From the NCBI RefSeq assembly GCF_016862795.1, contig NZ_BONQ01000029.1:62001-126000 (forward strand): 64,000 bases of DNA, read 5' to 3'. This DNA is from Dactylosporangium siamense. Lineage in GTDB: Bacteria; Actinomycetota; Actinomycetes; Mycobacteriales; Micromonosporaceae. Made by a program: the position numbers and the translations under genes. This document shows, in pieces, positions 29,531 to 37,336 of this stretch. Every line of letters begins with the position of its first letter. Within the stretch, counting starts at the first letter, position 1. The notes beneath the pieces were generated by a model, which was not told the origin of the DNA, ran no database searches, and saw only the letters and a list, made by a program, of their open reading frames with translations.

Positions 29531-31488
29531 CCGGGACGGCTGAAGATGTCGATGGTGCCGCCGAGGTCGGTGATCCGGCCGCGGATCGACTGCGCGACGC
29601 CGAGGCGGCCCTCACCGGCCGCTTCGGCCAGGCGGACCGGGTCGAAGCCGACCCCGTTGTCCCGGACCGTGACCCGCACCCCGTCGCCCTCGTCCTCCAG
29701 CAGCACCCAGGCCCGTGCGTCCGGACCGGCGTGGCGCCGCACGTTGTCCAGGGCCGCCAGCACCACGGCGGTCACCTCACCGGCGGCGGGTTGCGGCAGC
29801 GGTACCGGATCCGCCGGCGCCGCCACTTCCACGGTCGCCGATGCCAGGGCGGTCAGCGTCGTACGCAGGTCGTCGGAAGCCGGTGGTTTTTCACCCGGTG
29901 GGGTGGGCGCGCCGCCGCTGAGCAGGCTGCGCAGCGCCACCTCCTGCTCGCCGGCGAGCGCGGCCAGCTGCGAGCCGGTGCCGCCGAGGTCGGCGCCGTG
30001 CCGCTGGACGAGGGCGAGGACCTGCAGCACGCCGTCGTGGATGGGGCGGGCCAGGCGGTTGCGCTCCGCCTCGGCGGCCTCGAGGCGGATCTGCTCGGCG
30101 AGGCGGCGTTCGGCCCGCCGATTGGCCCACTGCCGGGCCAGCCCCAGGCCGCCGACCCCGGCGGCGGCGACGAGCAGCAGCCAGACGGACACGTCGAGGT
30201 CCGCGGCGCGGCCGTAGCCGGACCAGACCGCGGTGCCCCGTGGGTTGGTGCCGTTGACGACCTGCAGCCCGCCGATCGCCAGCATGCCGGCGAGCGGGCC
30301 GAGGGCGGCCGGCACGACACCGGCCGGGGTGAGGGCGGTCGCGGTCGCGCCGACGACGGCGGTCGCCGCGGCCGTGACGACCACCGCGAGCAGCACCCCC
30401 GGGATGACGCTCTCCTGGTCCGCGAGTTTCTCCGGCCGGCCGCTGGTGGCGACGGAGACGATGATCAGGGCGACGGCGGCGGTCACCGTGACCGCGGCAC
30501 TGAGCGGGTAGCGCCAGCGGCTGCCGGCCAGCGTCGCGCCGAGGGCCAGCCCGGCGAGCACGGCGACCCAGGACGCCGGGCCCAGCTTCAGCGACGTCAG
30601 CGCGAGCAGCATCGGGCCGACTGCGGCGACCTGCACGACCGCCGCGGTCAGCGCGCCGCCGAGCGACCACGGCCCGGTCATCGCGGCCAGCACCGCCACG
30701 ATGACGACCGCGATCGCGCCGATGACCGCCGACTGGGCGTACTGGTGGCGGTTCAGCGAGCTCTCCGACACGCCGATGAGCACCGAGAGCCGGTCGCTGG
30801 TCAGCTGCCCCAGCGGCCAGGTGAGCGCGATCGCCAGCCCGCCCGCGACGACGAGCCGCCACCGCCGGCCCCGGCTTCCGCCGGCCGGGAGCACCGCGGT
30901 GTCGCCCCGGCGCAGCAGCCACCCCGCCGGGACGGTGCCGGCCAGCGCGGCGACCGCAAGGCCGGCGAACCAGTCCAGGCCGCCGCCCCGGCCGGTCCCG
31001 AACCAGTACTGCAGCACGGACGCCGAACCGATCATGGCGGCGCCGACGCACGACCCGGCGACGACGGCGCCGAGCCGGATCTCCCCGCACCGGATCAGCG
31101 ACTGGGCGGCGGCGAACACGCCGATGACGACGAGGGGCCGCACCGCGAGCAGCAGCGAGCCGAACCACTCGGGGGTCGCCACCCCGGCGACGCCGCACAG
31201 CAGCGCGGTCAGCGTGAGCAGCGCCGCGGCCGACAGCAGCCACGGCCACCGCCGGATCGCGAGCAGCCCGGCGACCACGGCGACGACCGGCGCGCCGACC
31301 GCGACGACGGCGTCCAGAGCTCCGGACACGCCGACCGGCCGCCCCTGCAGCGGCACGTCGAGCAGCAGCGGCATGGGGCCGCTCCGGCGCAGCGGCACCA
31401 CCAGCAGCACCGCGGCGGCCAGCGCGGCGGTCACGGTGGCGGCGCGCAGCGCGGGCGTCGTGGTCGGCTCCTCCATGCGAACGATCAT
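29488..31488 (-). CDS. Orphan sensor histidine kinase (HisKA_3/NarL-type), multi-span membrane
   Basis: A 666-residue protein with about 12-14 hydrophobic helices in residues 15-455, then a dimerisation helix with the phosphoacceptor His484 (LARPIHDGVLQVLALVQRHG). A HATPase domain follows with N-box-like LAALDNVRRHAG, the G1 motif VRDNGVGFD and the G2 motif GRLGVAQSIRGRI. This is the NarX/DesK class, which normally phosphorylates a LuxR-type response regulator, but none is adjacent. ATG 31488 overlaps the carboxypeptidase stop by 4 bases (ATGA), proving coupling and fixing the start. The very long membrane domain suggests sensing of a membrane or envelope signal. Confidence 0.88.
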   Translation of the reverse strand: MIVRMEEPTTTPALRAATVTAALAAAVLLVVPLRRSGPMPLLLDVPLQGRPVGVSGALDAVVAVGAPVVAVVAGLLAIRRWPWLLSAAALLTLTALLCGVAGVATPEWFGSLLLAVRPLVVIGVFAAAQSLIRCGEIRLGAVVAGSCVGAAMIGSASVLQYWFGTGRGGGLDWFAGLAVAALAGTVPAGWLLRRGDTAVLPAGGSRGRRWRLVVAGGLAIALTWPLGQLTSDRLSVLIGVSESSLNRHQYAQSAVIGAIAVVIVAVLAAMTGPWSLGGALTAAVVQVAAVGPMLLALTSLKLGPASWVAVLAGLALGATLAGSRWRYPLSAAVTVTAAVALIIVSVATSGRPEKLADQESVIPGVLLAVVVTAAATAVVGATATALTPAGVVPAALGPLAGMLAIGGLQVVNGTNPRGTAVWSGYGRAADLDVSVWLLLVAAAGVGGLGLARQWANRRAERRLAEQIRLEAAEAERNRLARPIHDGVLQVLALVQRHGADLGGTGSQLAALAGEQEVALRSLLSGGAPTPPGEKPPASDDLRTTLTALASATVEVAAPADPVPLPQPAAGEVTAVVLAALDNVRRHAGPDARAWVLLEDEGDGVRVTVRDNGVGFDPVRLAEAAGEGRLGVAQSIRGRITDLGGTIDIFSRPGQGTEIEFWVPRRR

Positions 31489-32177
31489 TGCCGATCCGCT
31501 CCGGCGGCGATGAGCCCGGGGGTGCCGGCGATGAGCCCGGGGGTGCCGGCGACGAGCCCGGGAGTGCCGGCGACGAGCCCGGGAGTGCCGGCGACGAGCC
31601 CGGGAGTGCTGCAGAGCGTGAGGCCGGAGTGCGGCAGGCGGACCGGGCGGCCGTCCGGGCGGTACTCGAAGTGCCACCACTCGTTGTCGTAGGTGCGGTA
31701 GAGGCTGTGCCGGTCGCCGTGCCGTTCCAGCCAGCGGGCGCCCTCGCTCGGGCGGACGTCCAGGGCGGTGCCGGCGACGTGCCGGGACGCGTGCGGTGGC
31801 AGCACCCGCCGGGTCGCCGCCGCGACCGACCCCTCGTCCGCCACCGCCTGCCGGAACAGCCGGGCCTGCTCGATGGGGTCGCGGTAGCCGGACGTCAGCC
31901 CGATCAGCTCACCGTCGCGCCACAGCGCCTCGGCCCGGGCGGCTTCGAACGCCGCCCGGGTCGCCCCCGTCAGCCCGCCGAGGTCCTCGGCCGGGAACCG
32001 CGCCGCGAGCGCCCACTGGCACGCCGTGTGCCTGGCCCGCCCGGGCGCGGCCACCCACGCCGCCGGGATCAGCACGACCGCGAGCGTCCGGGTGATCCGC
32101 CGGTACACCCCGTCGCGCCGTCGGATGGGCGCGGTACGGGCGGGGCCGGTGCTACGTTCGGTGATCGCGAGCGGCAT
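31485..32177 (-). CDS. D-alanyl-D-alanine carboxypeptidase (VanY/M15 type)
   Basis: A 230-residue protein with a basic N-terminus and one hydrophobic segment (RTLAVVLIPAAWVAA) acting as signal or anchor. The M15 zinc-peptidase motifs are LTSGYRDP, SRHVAGTALDVRP (SxHxxGxAxD) and the catalytic DNEWWHFEYRP, so trimming of peptidoglycan stem peptides outside the cell is likely. The C-terminus consists of five TPGLVAG-type repeats (31509-31613), unusual for this family. Its stop overlaps the sensor kinase start, suggesting that wall trimming and wall sensing are linked. Confidence 0.85.
   Translation of the reverse strand: MPLAITERSTGPARTAPIRRRDGVYRRITRTLAVVLIPAAWVAAPGRARHTACQWALAARFPAEDLGGLTGATRAAFEAARAEALWRDGELIGLTSGYRDPIEQARLFRQAVADEGSVAAATRRVLPPHASRHVAGTALDVRPSEGARWLERHGDRHSLYRTYDNEWWHFEYRPDGRPVRLPHSGLTLCSTPGLVAGTPGLVAGTPGLVAGTPGLIAGTPGLIAAGADRQ
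31509..31613 (-). repeat. Five 21-bp coding repeats (TPGLVAG)
   Basis: Five 21-base units begin at 31509, 31530, 31551, 31572 and 31593. The first two are identical and so are the third and fourth; the fifth ends in a diverged triplet. They encode a hydrophobic seven-residue repeat at the C-terminus of the carboxypeptidase. The in-frame unit length suggests copy number can vary without frameshift. Confidence 0.92.
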
Positions 32178-32331
32178 GCCAAGGACGATGCCAACCGCGC
32201 CGCCCCGCGGTCCTGAGTCGGGTTACCCATCTCGGGTAGGTACCGCCACTCAGACCGGCACGGGTGCGAGAACGCCCGTTTCGCACCTGAGCGGCGCTCA
32301 GGGCGGGCCGGCGGGGGCCGATAGTGCGGCC

Positions 32332-34719
32332 ATGAGCGCCTCGCCACCCACCAGCCGCCCGACCGGTGGCGTGGTGGCACCGTTGCGGGTGACCGGCTCC
32401 CTCGCTGTCGCCGCCGCTCTGGTCGTCCTGTCGACGCTGTGGTTCGGCGTCGGGCTGGTGTACGAGACACCGTCGCTGCTCGGCTGGTCGGCGCTGCTGG
32501 TGAGCGTCCCCGTCGCCGCGGCCAGCTCGTGGCGGGCCGGCGGCTCACCGGGCGGGGACCAGCCGCGCACGTTCTGGCGGTATGTCAGCGTCGGGCTGGT
32601 GCTGGTCGGGTGCGGCGCGATGAGCAACGCCCGCGACAACCTCATCGGCACCGACCGCAACCAGCACGTCAGCGGTGTCACCTCGGCCATCTACCTCAGC
32701 GGCCTGCTGGTCATGATGATCGGCCTGCTGCGCATCCCCGGGACGCGTCGCACCGGCGGCGCCTGGACCCGGTTCGGGCTCGACATCGCCACGGTCATCG
32801 TCACCACCCTCACGTTCGCGTGGCATCTGGTGTACCCGCGCTGGGAGACCTGGTTCGCCGGCAGCGCCGGGGACACGTGGTCCGCGCTCACCGTCGTCGG
32901 CGGCGGCTTCATCTGCGTCTTCGCGTTCATCAAGGTCGCGTTCACCGGGACCGGCCCGATCGACCGGCGGGCGCTGCACCTGCTCGCGCTCACCGGCGCC
33001 GTCGGCGCGGGCGGCGGGTCGCTCGCGCCGCTGCTGGCGTCCCGGCCGCACCTCAACACCGCCCACCTGATCCTGCCGGCGACCTGCCTGGTGCTGTGCC
33101 TGGCCGCCGACCGGCAGCTGCGGGCCGCGTCCCTCGCACCCGTCCCCGACCGGCCGCCGGGCCGCAAACTGAGCACCATGCCCTACGCCGCGGTCGTGGC
33201 CACCGGCGGGCTGCTGCTGCTGTCGTCCATCCAGGGCTCCCCCGACAACGTCGTCGTCGCCGTCGGCGCGATCACCGTCACCGTGCTCGTCGCCGCCCGG
33301 CAGATCATCGCGTTGCGCGACAACGCGGCCCTGCTGCAGCAGCTCGACGCCCGGCTGCAGGACAACGCCCGGCTGGTCAAGCAGCTGGACTCGCGGGTGC
33401 GCGACCTGCACTCGTACCAACGCAAGCTCGCGCATCAGGCCAGCCATGACGCGCTCACGGGACTGGCGAACCGCACCGTGTTCGCCGACGCCACCACCGC
33501 GGCGCTGGCGACCGGTGACGACGCGGTGAGCGTGGCGGTCATCGACCTCGACAACTTCAAGGGCATCAACGACGAGCTCGGCCACGCCGTCGGCGACGCC
33601 CTGCTCCAGGCGGTCGGCGAGGTCCTCACCGCGCACGTCCCGGCCGGCGCCACCGTGGCCCGGCTCGGCGGCGACGAGTACGCGCTGCTGCTGCACAGCA
33701 CCGACCAGGCCGCGCACGAGCGGACCCTGAACACCATCACCACGTCGCTGCGGCTGCCGCAGCACTGCGCCGGGCACGACCTCGTCGTGGAGGCCAGCAT
33801 CGGCCTCGCCGCGGCCCGCACCGGCGACACCGCGGCGGAACTGCTGCGCCGCGCCGACGTGGCCATGTACGAGGCCAAGAACCAGGGCAAGGGCCGCTGG
33901 AGCAGCTACACGCCGGCCATGGACCAGCGCGGCGCCGAGCAGGCCCGCATCGCCGGCGATCTGCGCACCGCGCTGGACACCGGGCAGCTGCACCTGGTGT
34001 ACCAGCCGATCGTCGACATGAACGACGGCAGCCTGTACGGCGTGGAGGCCCTCATCCGCTGGAACCACCCGGACCGTGGACCGATCCCGCCGGTCGACTT
34101 CATCCCCGCCGCCGAACGCACCGGCCTCATCGTCCCGCTCGGCGCCTGGATCCTTGCCGAGGCGTGCGGCCAGGCCGTCCGGTGGCGGCGCGAGCTCGGC
34201 CCGGCCGCCCCGGAGACCGTCAGCGTCAACGTGTCGGCCCGGCAGCTGCGCGAGGCCGGGTTCGCCGCCGAGGTCGCCGCGATCCTGCGCCGCACCGGAC
34301 TGCCGGCCCGGCACCTGACCGTCGAGGTCACCGAGACCGCGGTGTTCGACGGCGGCGCCGCCCTGCTGGAACTCCACGCGCTCAAGGCCCTGGGGGTGAC
34401 CGTCGCCCTCGACGACTTCGGCACCGGCCACTCGTCGCTGGGGCTGCTGCGCACCTGCCCGGTGGACCTGCTGAAGGTCGACAAGTCCTTCGTGGACACC
34501 GTCACCCACGGCGGTGAGCACGCCGTCATCGCCGCCGCGCTCATCGACATCAGCAACGGCCTGCACCTGCGCGCCGTCGCCGAGGGCGTCGAGACCGCGG
34601 AGCAGGCGGCCGAGCTGCGCCGGCTCGGCTACCGCTACGCGCAGGGATACCACTACGCCCGGCCGCTGCTCCCCGAGGCCCTCGCGCGGCGCCAGGTCCC
34701 GCAGCCCGCCGCGGCGTGA
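32332..34719 (+). CDS. Membrane-bound GGDEF-EAL c-di-GMP enzyme
   Basis: A 795-residue protein. Residues 20-325 hold about nine membrane helices, then a short coiled coil (LQQLDARLQDNARLVKQLDSR). The GGDEF domain (about 370-530) has the catalytic LGGDEY at 445-450 and lacks an RxxD inhibitory site just upstream. The EAL domain (about 540-790) has EAL at 572-574, DDFGTGHSSL and VKVDKSF-type motifs, so both synthesis and hydrolysis of c-di-GMP are possible. ATG 32332 is the first start after a 17-base inverted repeat (32286-32302) in the leader. No partner gene is adjacent. Confidence 0.92.
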   Translation: MSASPPTSRPTGGVVAPLRVTGSLAVAAALVVLSTLWFGVGLVYETPSLLGWSALLVSVPVAAASSWRAGGSPGGDQPRTFWRYVSVGLVLVGCGAMSNARDNLIGTDRNQHVSGVTSAIYLSGLLVMMIGLLRIPGTRRTGGAWTRFGLDIATVIVTTLTFAWHLVYPRWETWFAGSAGDTWSALTVVGGGFICVFAFIKVAFTGTGPIDRRALHLLALTGAVGAGGGSLAPLLASRPHLNTAHLILPATCLVLCLAADRQLRAASLAPVPDRPPGRKLSTMPYAAVVATGGLLLLSSIQGSPDNVVVAVGAITVTVLVAARQIIALRDNAALLQQLDARLQDNARLVKQLDSRVRDLHSYQRKLAHQASHDALTGLANRTVFADATTAALATGDDAVSVAVIDLDNFKGINDELGHAVGDALLQAVGEVLTAHVPAGATVARLGGDEYALLLHSTDQAAHERTLNTITTSLRLPQHCAGHDLVVEASIGLAAARTGDTAAELLRRADVAMYEAKNQGKGRWSSYTPAMDQRGAEQARIAGDLRTALDTGQLHLVYQPIVDMNDGSLYGVEALIRWNHPDRGPIPPVDFIPAAERTGLIVPLGAWILAEACGQAVRWRRELGPAAPETVSVNVSARQLREAGFAAEVAAILRRTGLPARHLTVEVTETAVFDGGAALLELHALKALGVTVALDDFGTGHSSLGLLRTCPVDLLKVDKSFVDTVTHGGEHAVIAAALIDISNGLHLRAVAEGVETAEQAAELRRLGYRYAQGYHYARPLLPEALARRQVPQPAAA

Positions 34720-34738
34720 CCCGCGGCCGGTCGGCCGC

Positions 34739-37255
34739 TCACCAACCGGCACCGAAACAGACCAGCGGCGGCGGGTCCTCGTCCGGGTCGAGCGCACCGA
34801 TCGCGCCGGCCAGCGCCGCTGCCGGCGACAGCCCACCGCGCAGCCCGGTGTGATGCGCGGCCGCGACCCGGCAGGCGATCGCGTCGGACACCAGCGCCAC
34901 CCCCGCGACCACGCTGCCGGCGCCGGCGTGCAGGATCGCGACCGTCATGCCGAGCGTCTCGTCGGCCGGCCGCGCACCGGCCAGCCCGAGCTCGCAGGCG
35001 GACAGCACCACGTGGTGCGGCAGTTTCGCGAGCCGCTCGAACTCGTAGCCGAACAGCGGCCCGTCGCCGAGGACCAGGTGCGAGAACAGGGGGTTGTCGG
35101 GCTCGTGCGTGCCGTGCGCCACGACGTGCAGGATGTCCGCCCGGGCCGCCGCCGCGCGCACGCCCGCGGCGGTCGTCACCGCCGTGGCCGAGCTCGACCA
35201 GACTCCGGCCAGCAGCCCGATCTCCTCCGCGGACCGGGCCAGGTCCGGACCGGCGGCGAACGCGACGACGGGCGCGGCCGGCATCGGCGGGCGTTCATGC
35301 GCCGCGAGCCACGCCGTCACCGACGGGACCACGGCGACGGCCCGGCCCCGCAGCGTCGACATGAGCGTCCACGGCGCCGTCGCCAGTTGCGCCGACGGCG
35401 CGAGCAGCACGGGGCCGTCCTCGACCGCGGCCCGCAACGGGTGCCACAGCGCGGCGTCGAGGCGGGCGAGCGCGGAGCGGCGGCTGGCCCGGATCGTCTC
35501 GCGCACCTGCTTGGGCACCGTCGACAGGGCCAGCAGGTCCAGGTCGCGGCGCAGCCTTCGCTGCGTCTCCAGCACCGGTTCGGCGCTGCCGAGGTCGACC
35601 ACCGACTGGCGCCGCGCCGTGACGACGAGGGCGCACAGCCGGTCCCCCGCGATGAGGTGCGCGACGAACGTCGCCGACGCCGCGCCGAGCCGCTCCCGAA
35701 GCTGCGGCAGCGGCGCCGCGGCGCGCGTCTGCGCCGGTCCCGGCGTATACCAGGAACGCTGCCGGACCAGCTGCTCCAGCTGCGCGCAGCGGACCCGCAA
35801 CCGCGCGTCCACCCGCCCGGCAAGCAGTTGCTCGTGCAGCTCCCGCCGGGCGTGCCGCAGGTCCTCCAGCAGGTCGGCCGCCTCGTCGTTGTCCGGCGGC
35901 AGCACCGGCGGCAGCCGCGCGGACAGGGCCCTGGCGCGCTCCGCCCAGCCGAACACGGTCGCCGGCCGGCCGGTCGACAGAGCCCGGGCGAGGCCGTCCT
36001 CGGCGATGCGGTGGGCGTGGCTGCCGATCGCGGTCTGCAGGTCCAGGCTGCCGAAGGAGGCCTGGTACCGGTGGACGTCGGCCATCGCGGCGCGCCGCTC
36101 CCGGTCGGCGGCGGCGGGCCGGCCGCCCGCGTCGGCGAGCGCCGCCCGGACCGTGCGCGCCTGGAGGCGGGTCGCGATCGGGTCCCGCGCCCGCAACGCG
36201 ATCGCCTGGCCGGCGGCCCGGCGGGCCCGGGCGACCCGGCCTGGCCCGGCACCCGCGAGGGCGGCGAGCGCGGCGGTCAGCCGGCTGCGGCGGGCCTCGT
36301 CGTGCAGGCCCGCGCCCTGCAGCCGGTCGGCCAGCCGGAGCGCCTGGACGGTGGCCGCCCGGTGCATGCCCGCGCCGACCCTGGCGGCGATGGCGACGTG
36401 CCCGGCCAGCATCGCCCAGGCGCTGGTGCCCCGGCCGGCGAACCGGCGGCGGGCCCGCGCCGCCGTGGCCCCCGCGTCGGTCCACCGCTCATCCAGCAGC
36501 GCCAGCTGGGCCTGCCCGAGCTCGGCGACCGCGAGGTCGTGGGTCGAGCGGGCCGCCTGGAACAGGGTCGCCGCCGTGCGCAGCTCGTCGTCCGCCTCCC
36601 GGAACAGCCCGGCGGCGACCAGCGCCTGCGACCGGTCGACGTGGCAGACGCCCGCGTGCAGCGGCGACTGGGTCATCAGCACCGGCGCCACGCCGTCCAT
36701 CATGCGCAGCGCGGTCGGCAGGTCCCCGGCGAGCATCTGCAGGTAGCCGAGGTTGTGGGAGGCCTTGGCGGCGAGGACGTCCAGCTTGTGCCGGGCGGCG
36801 ACCTCCGCGCAGCGGGCGAAGTCCGACCGGGCGGCCCGGTTGCGGCCGCGCTGCATGTTGACGAGCCCCCGGTTGAGCAGGTTTCGGCACATGCCCTCCG
36901 GTTCGGCCTCGCTGAACAGGCCGAGCGCCAGGTCGTAGCTGGCGGCCGCGCGGTTGAGCTCCCCGGCCCGCTGGTACAGCAGCCCGCGCTGGCTGGCCGT
37001 CAGCCCCCGCAGTGCGGCCGGCAGGTCCGGCAGGGAGTCCGCCTCGTCGAGCAGCGCGAGGCCGTCCATCAGCCGGCGCCGCTCCGCCTCGTGATAGGAC
37101 AGGCTGATCAGGATGTGCGCCCGGCGCACCGGATCCGGGTCCCGGGTGAGCGCCCGCTGCAGCAGCACGTACGCCGCCGACCTGCGCCCCCGTTCGGCCT
37201 CGCGCTGTGCCTGCTGGTGCAGTTCGGTAGCGGTCGCCGCGCCCATGGGGGCCAT
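34739..37255 (-). CDS. TPR-CHAT protein (caspase-like cysteine protease)
   Basis: An 838-residue cytosolic protein. Residues 1-430 are helical TPR-like repeats (AYVLLQRALTRDPDPVRRAHILISLSYHEAERR, ASHNLGYLQMLAGDLPTALRMM). A helical linker leads to a C-terminal CHAT domain (about 560-838) with the catalytic His714 in LHVVAHGTHE and Cys754 in VVLSACELG, so the dyad is intact. CHAT proteins belong to the caspase-separase clan and often cleave specific partners. It is the last gene of a four-gene unit with an S8 protease, a small protein and a sigma factor. A strong hairpin (37293-37326) lies upstream. ATG 37255 or 37246 are possible starts. Confidence 0.9.
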   Translation of the reverse strand: MAPMGAATATELHQQAQREAERGRRSAAYVLLQRALTRDPDPVRRAHILISLSYHEAERRRLMDGLALLDEADSLPDLPAALRGLTASQRGLLYQRAGELNRAAASYDLALGLFSEAEPEGMCRNLLNRGLVNMQRGRNRAARSDFARCAEVAARHKLDVLAAKASHNLGYLQMLAGDLPTALRMMDGVAPVLMTQSPLHAGVCHVDRSQALVAAGLFREADDELRTAATLFQAARSTHDLAVAELGQAQLALLDERWTDAGATAARARRRFAGRGTSAWAMLAGHVAIAARVGAGMHRAATVQALRLADRLQGAGLHDEARRSRLTAALAALAGAGPGRVARARRAAGQAIALRARDPIATRLQARTVRAALADAGGRPAAADRERRAAMADVHRYQASFGSLDLQTAIGSHAHRIAEDGLARALSTGRPATVFGWAERARALSARLPPVLPPDNDEAADLLEDLRHARRELHEQLLAGRVDARLRVRCAQLEQLVRQRSWYTPGPAQTRAAAPLPQLRERLGAASATFVAHLIAGDRLCALVVTARRQSVVDLGSAEPVLETQRRLRRDLDLLALSTVPKQVRETIRASRRSALARLDAALWHPLRAAVEDGPVLLAPSAQLATAPWTLMSTLRGRAVAVVPSVTAWLAAHERPPMPAAPVVAFAAGPDLARSAEEIGLLAGVWSSSATAVTTAAGVRAAAARADILHVVAHGTHEPDNPLFSHLVLGDGPLFGYEFERLAKLPHHVVLSACELGLAGARPADETLGMTVAILHAGAGSVVAGVALVSDAIACRVAAAHHTGLRGGLSPAAALAGAIGALDPDEDPPPLVCFGAGW

Positions 37256-37292
37256 TGTGCGCCAGTGCGTTGTCGCGGCGGCACAGGGGCGC

Positions 37293-37326
37293 GCCGTTCC
37301 CGGCCGGTGGCCCGGCCGGGAACGGC
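37293..37326 (-). terminator. Strong hairpin between S8 and CHAT genes
   Basis: GCCGTTCCCGGCCGG (37293-37307) and CCGGCCGGGAACGGC (37312-37326) form a perfect 15-bp stem with a 4-base loop. It begins 11 bases after the S8 stop codon and ends 38 bases before the CHAT start. It may be a partial terminator, an attenuator or an RNA stabiliser that sets the ratio of the two proteases. Confidence 0.7.
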
Positions 37327-37336
37327 TCCGGACGGG

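Noticed and set aside
31509-31613. Regular 21-base repeats considered as a CRISPR array
   Set aside because: There are no unique spacers; units are directly adjacent, in frame, and encode TPGLVAG.
28792-31692. A 966-residue open frame on the plus strand
   Set aside because: Antisense of the sensor kinase gene. It has a composition bias (Arg, Gly, Asp, His) and no recognisable motif, while the minus strand has a full kinase with correct motifs.
34723-34738. GCGGCCG/CGGCCGC dyad between the GGDEF-EAL and CHAT genes as a terminator
   Set aside because: Arms are 7 bases with a 2-base loop and such GC dyads are frequent by chance at this composition; too weak to list as a feature.
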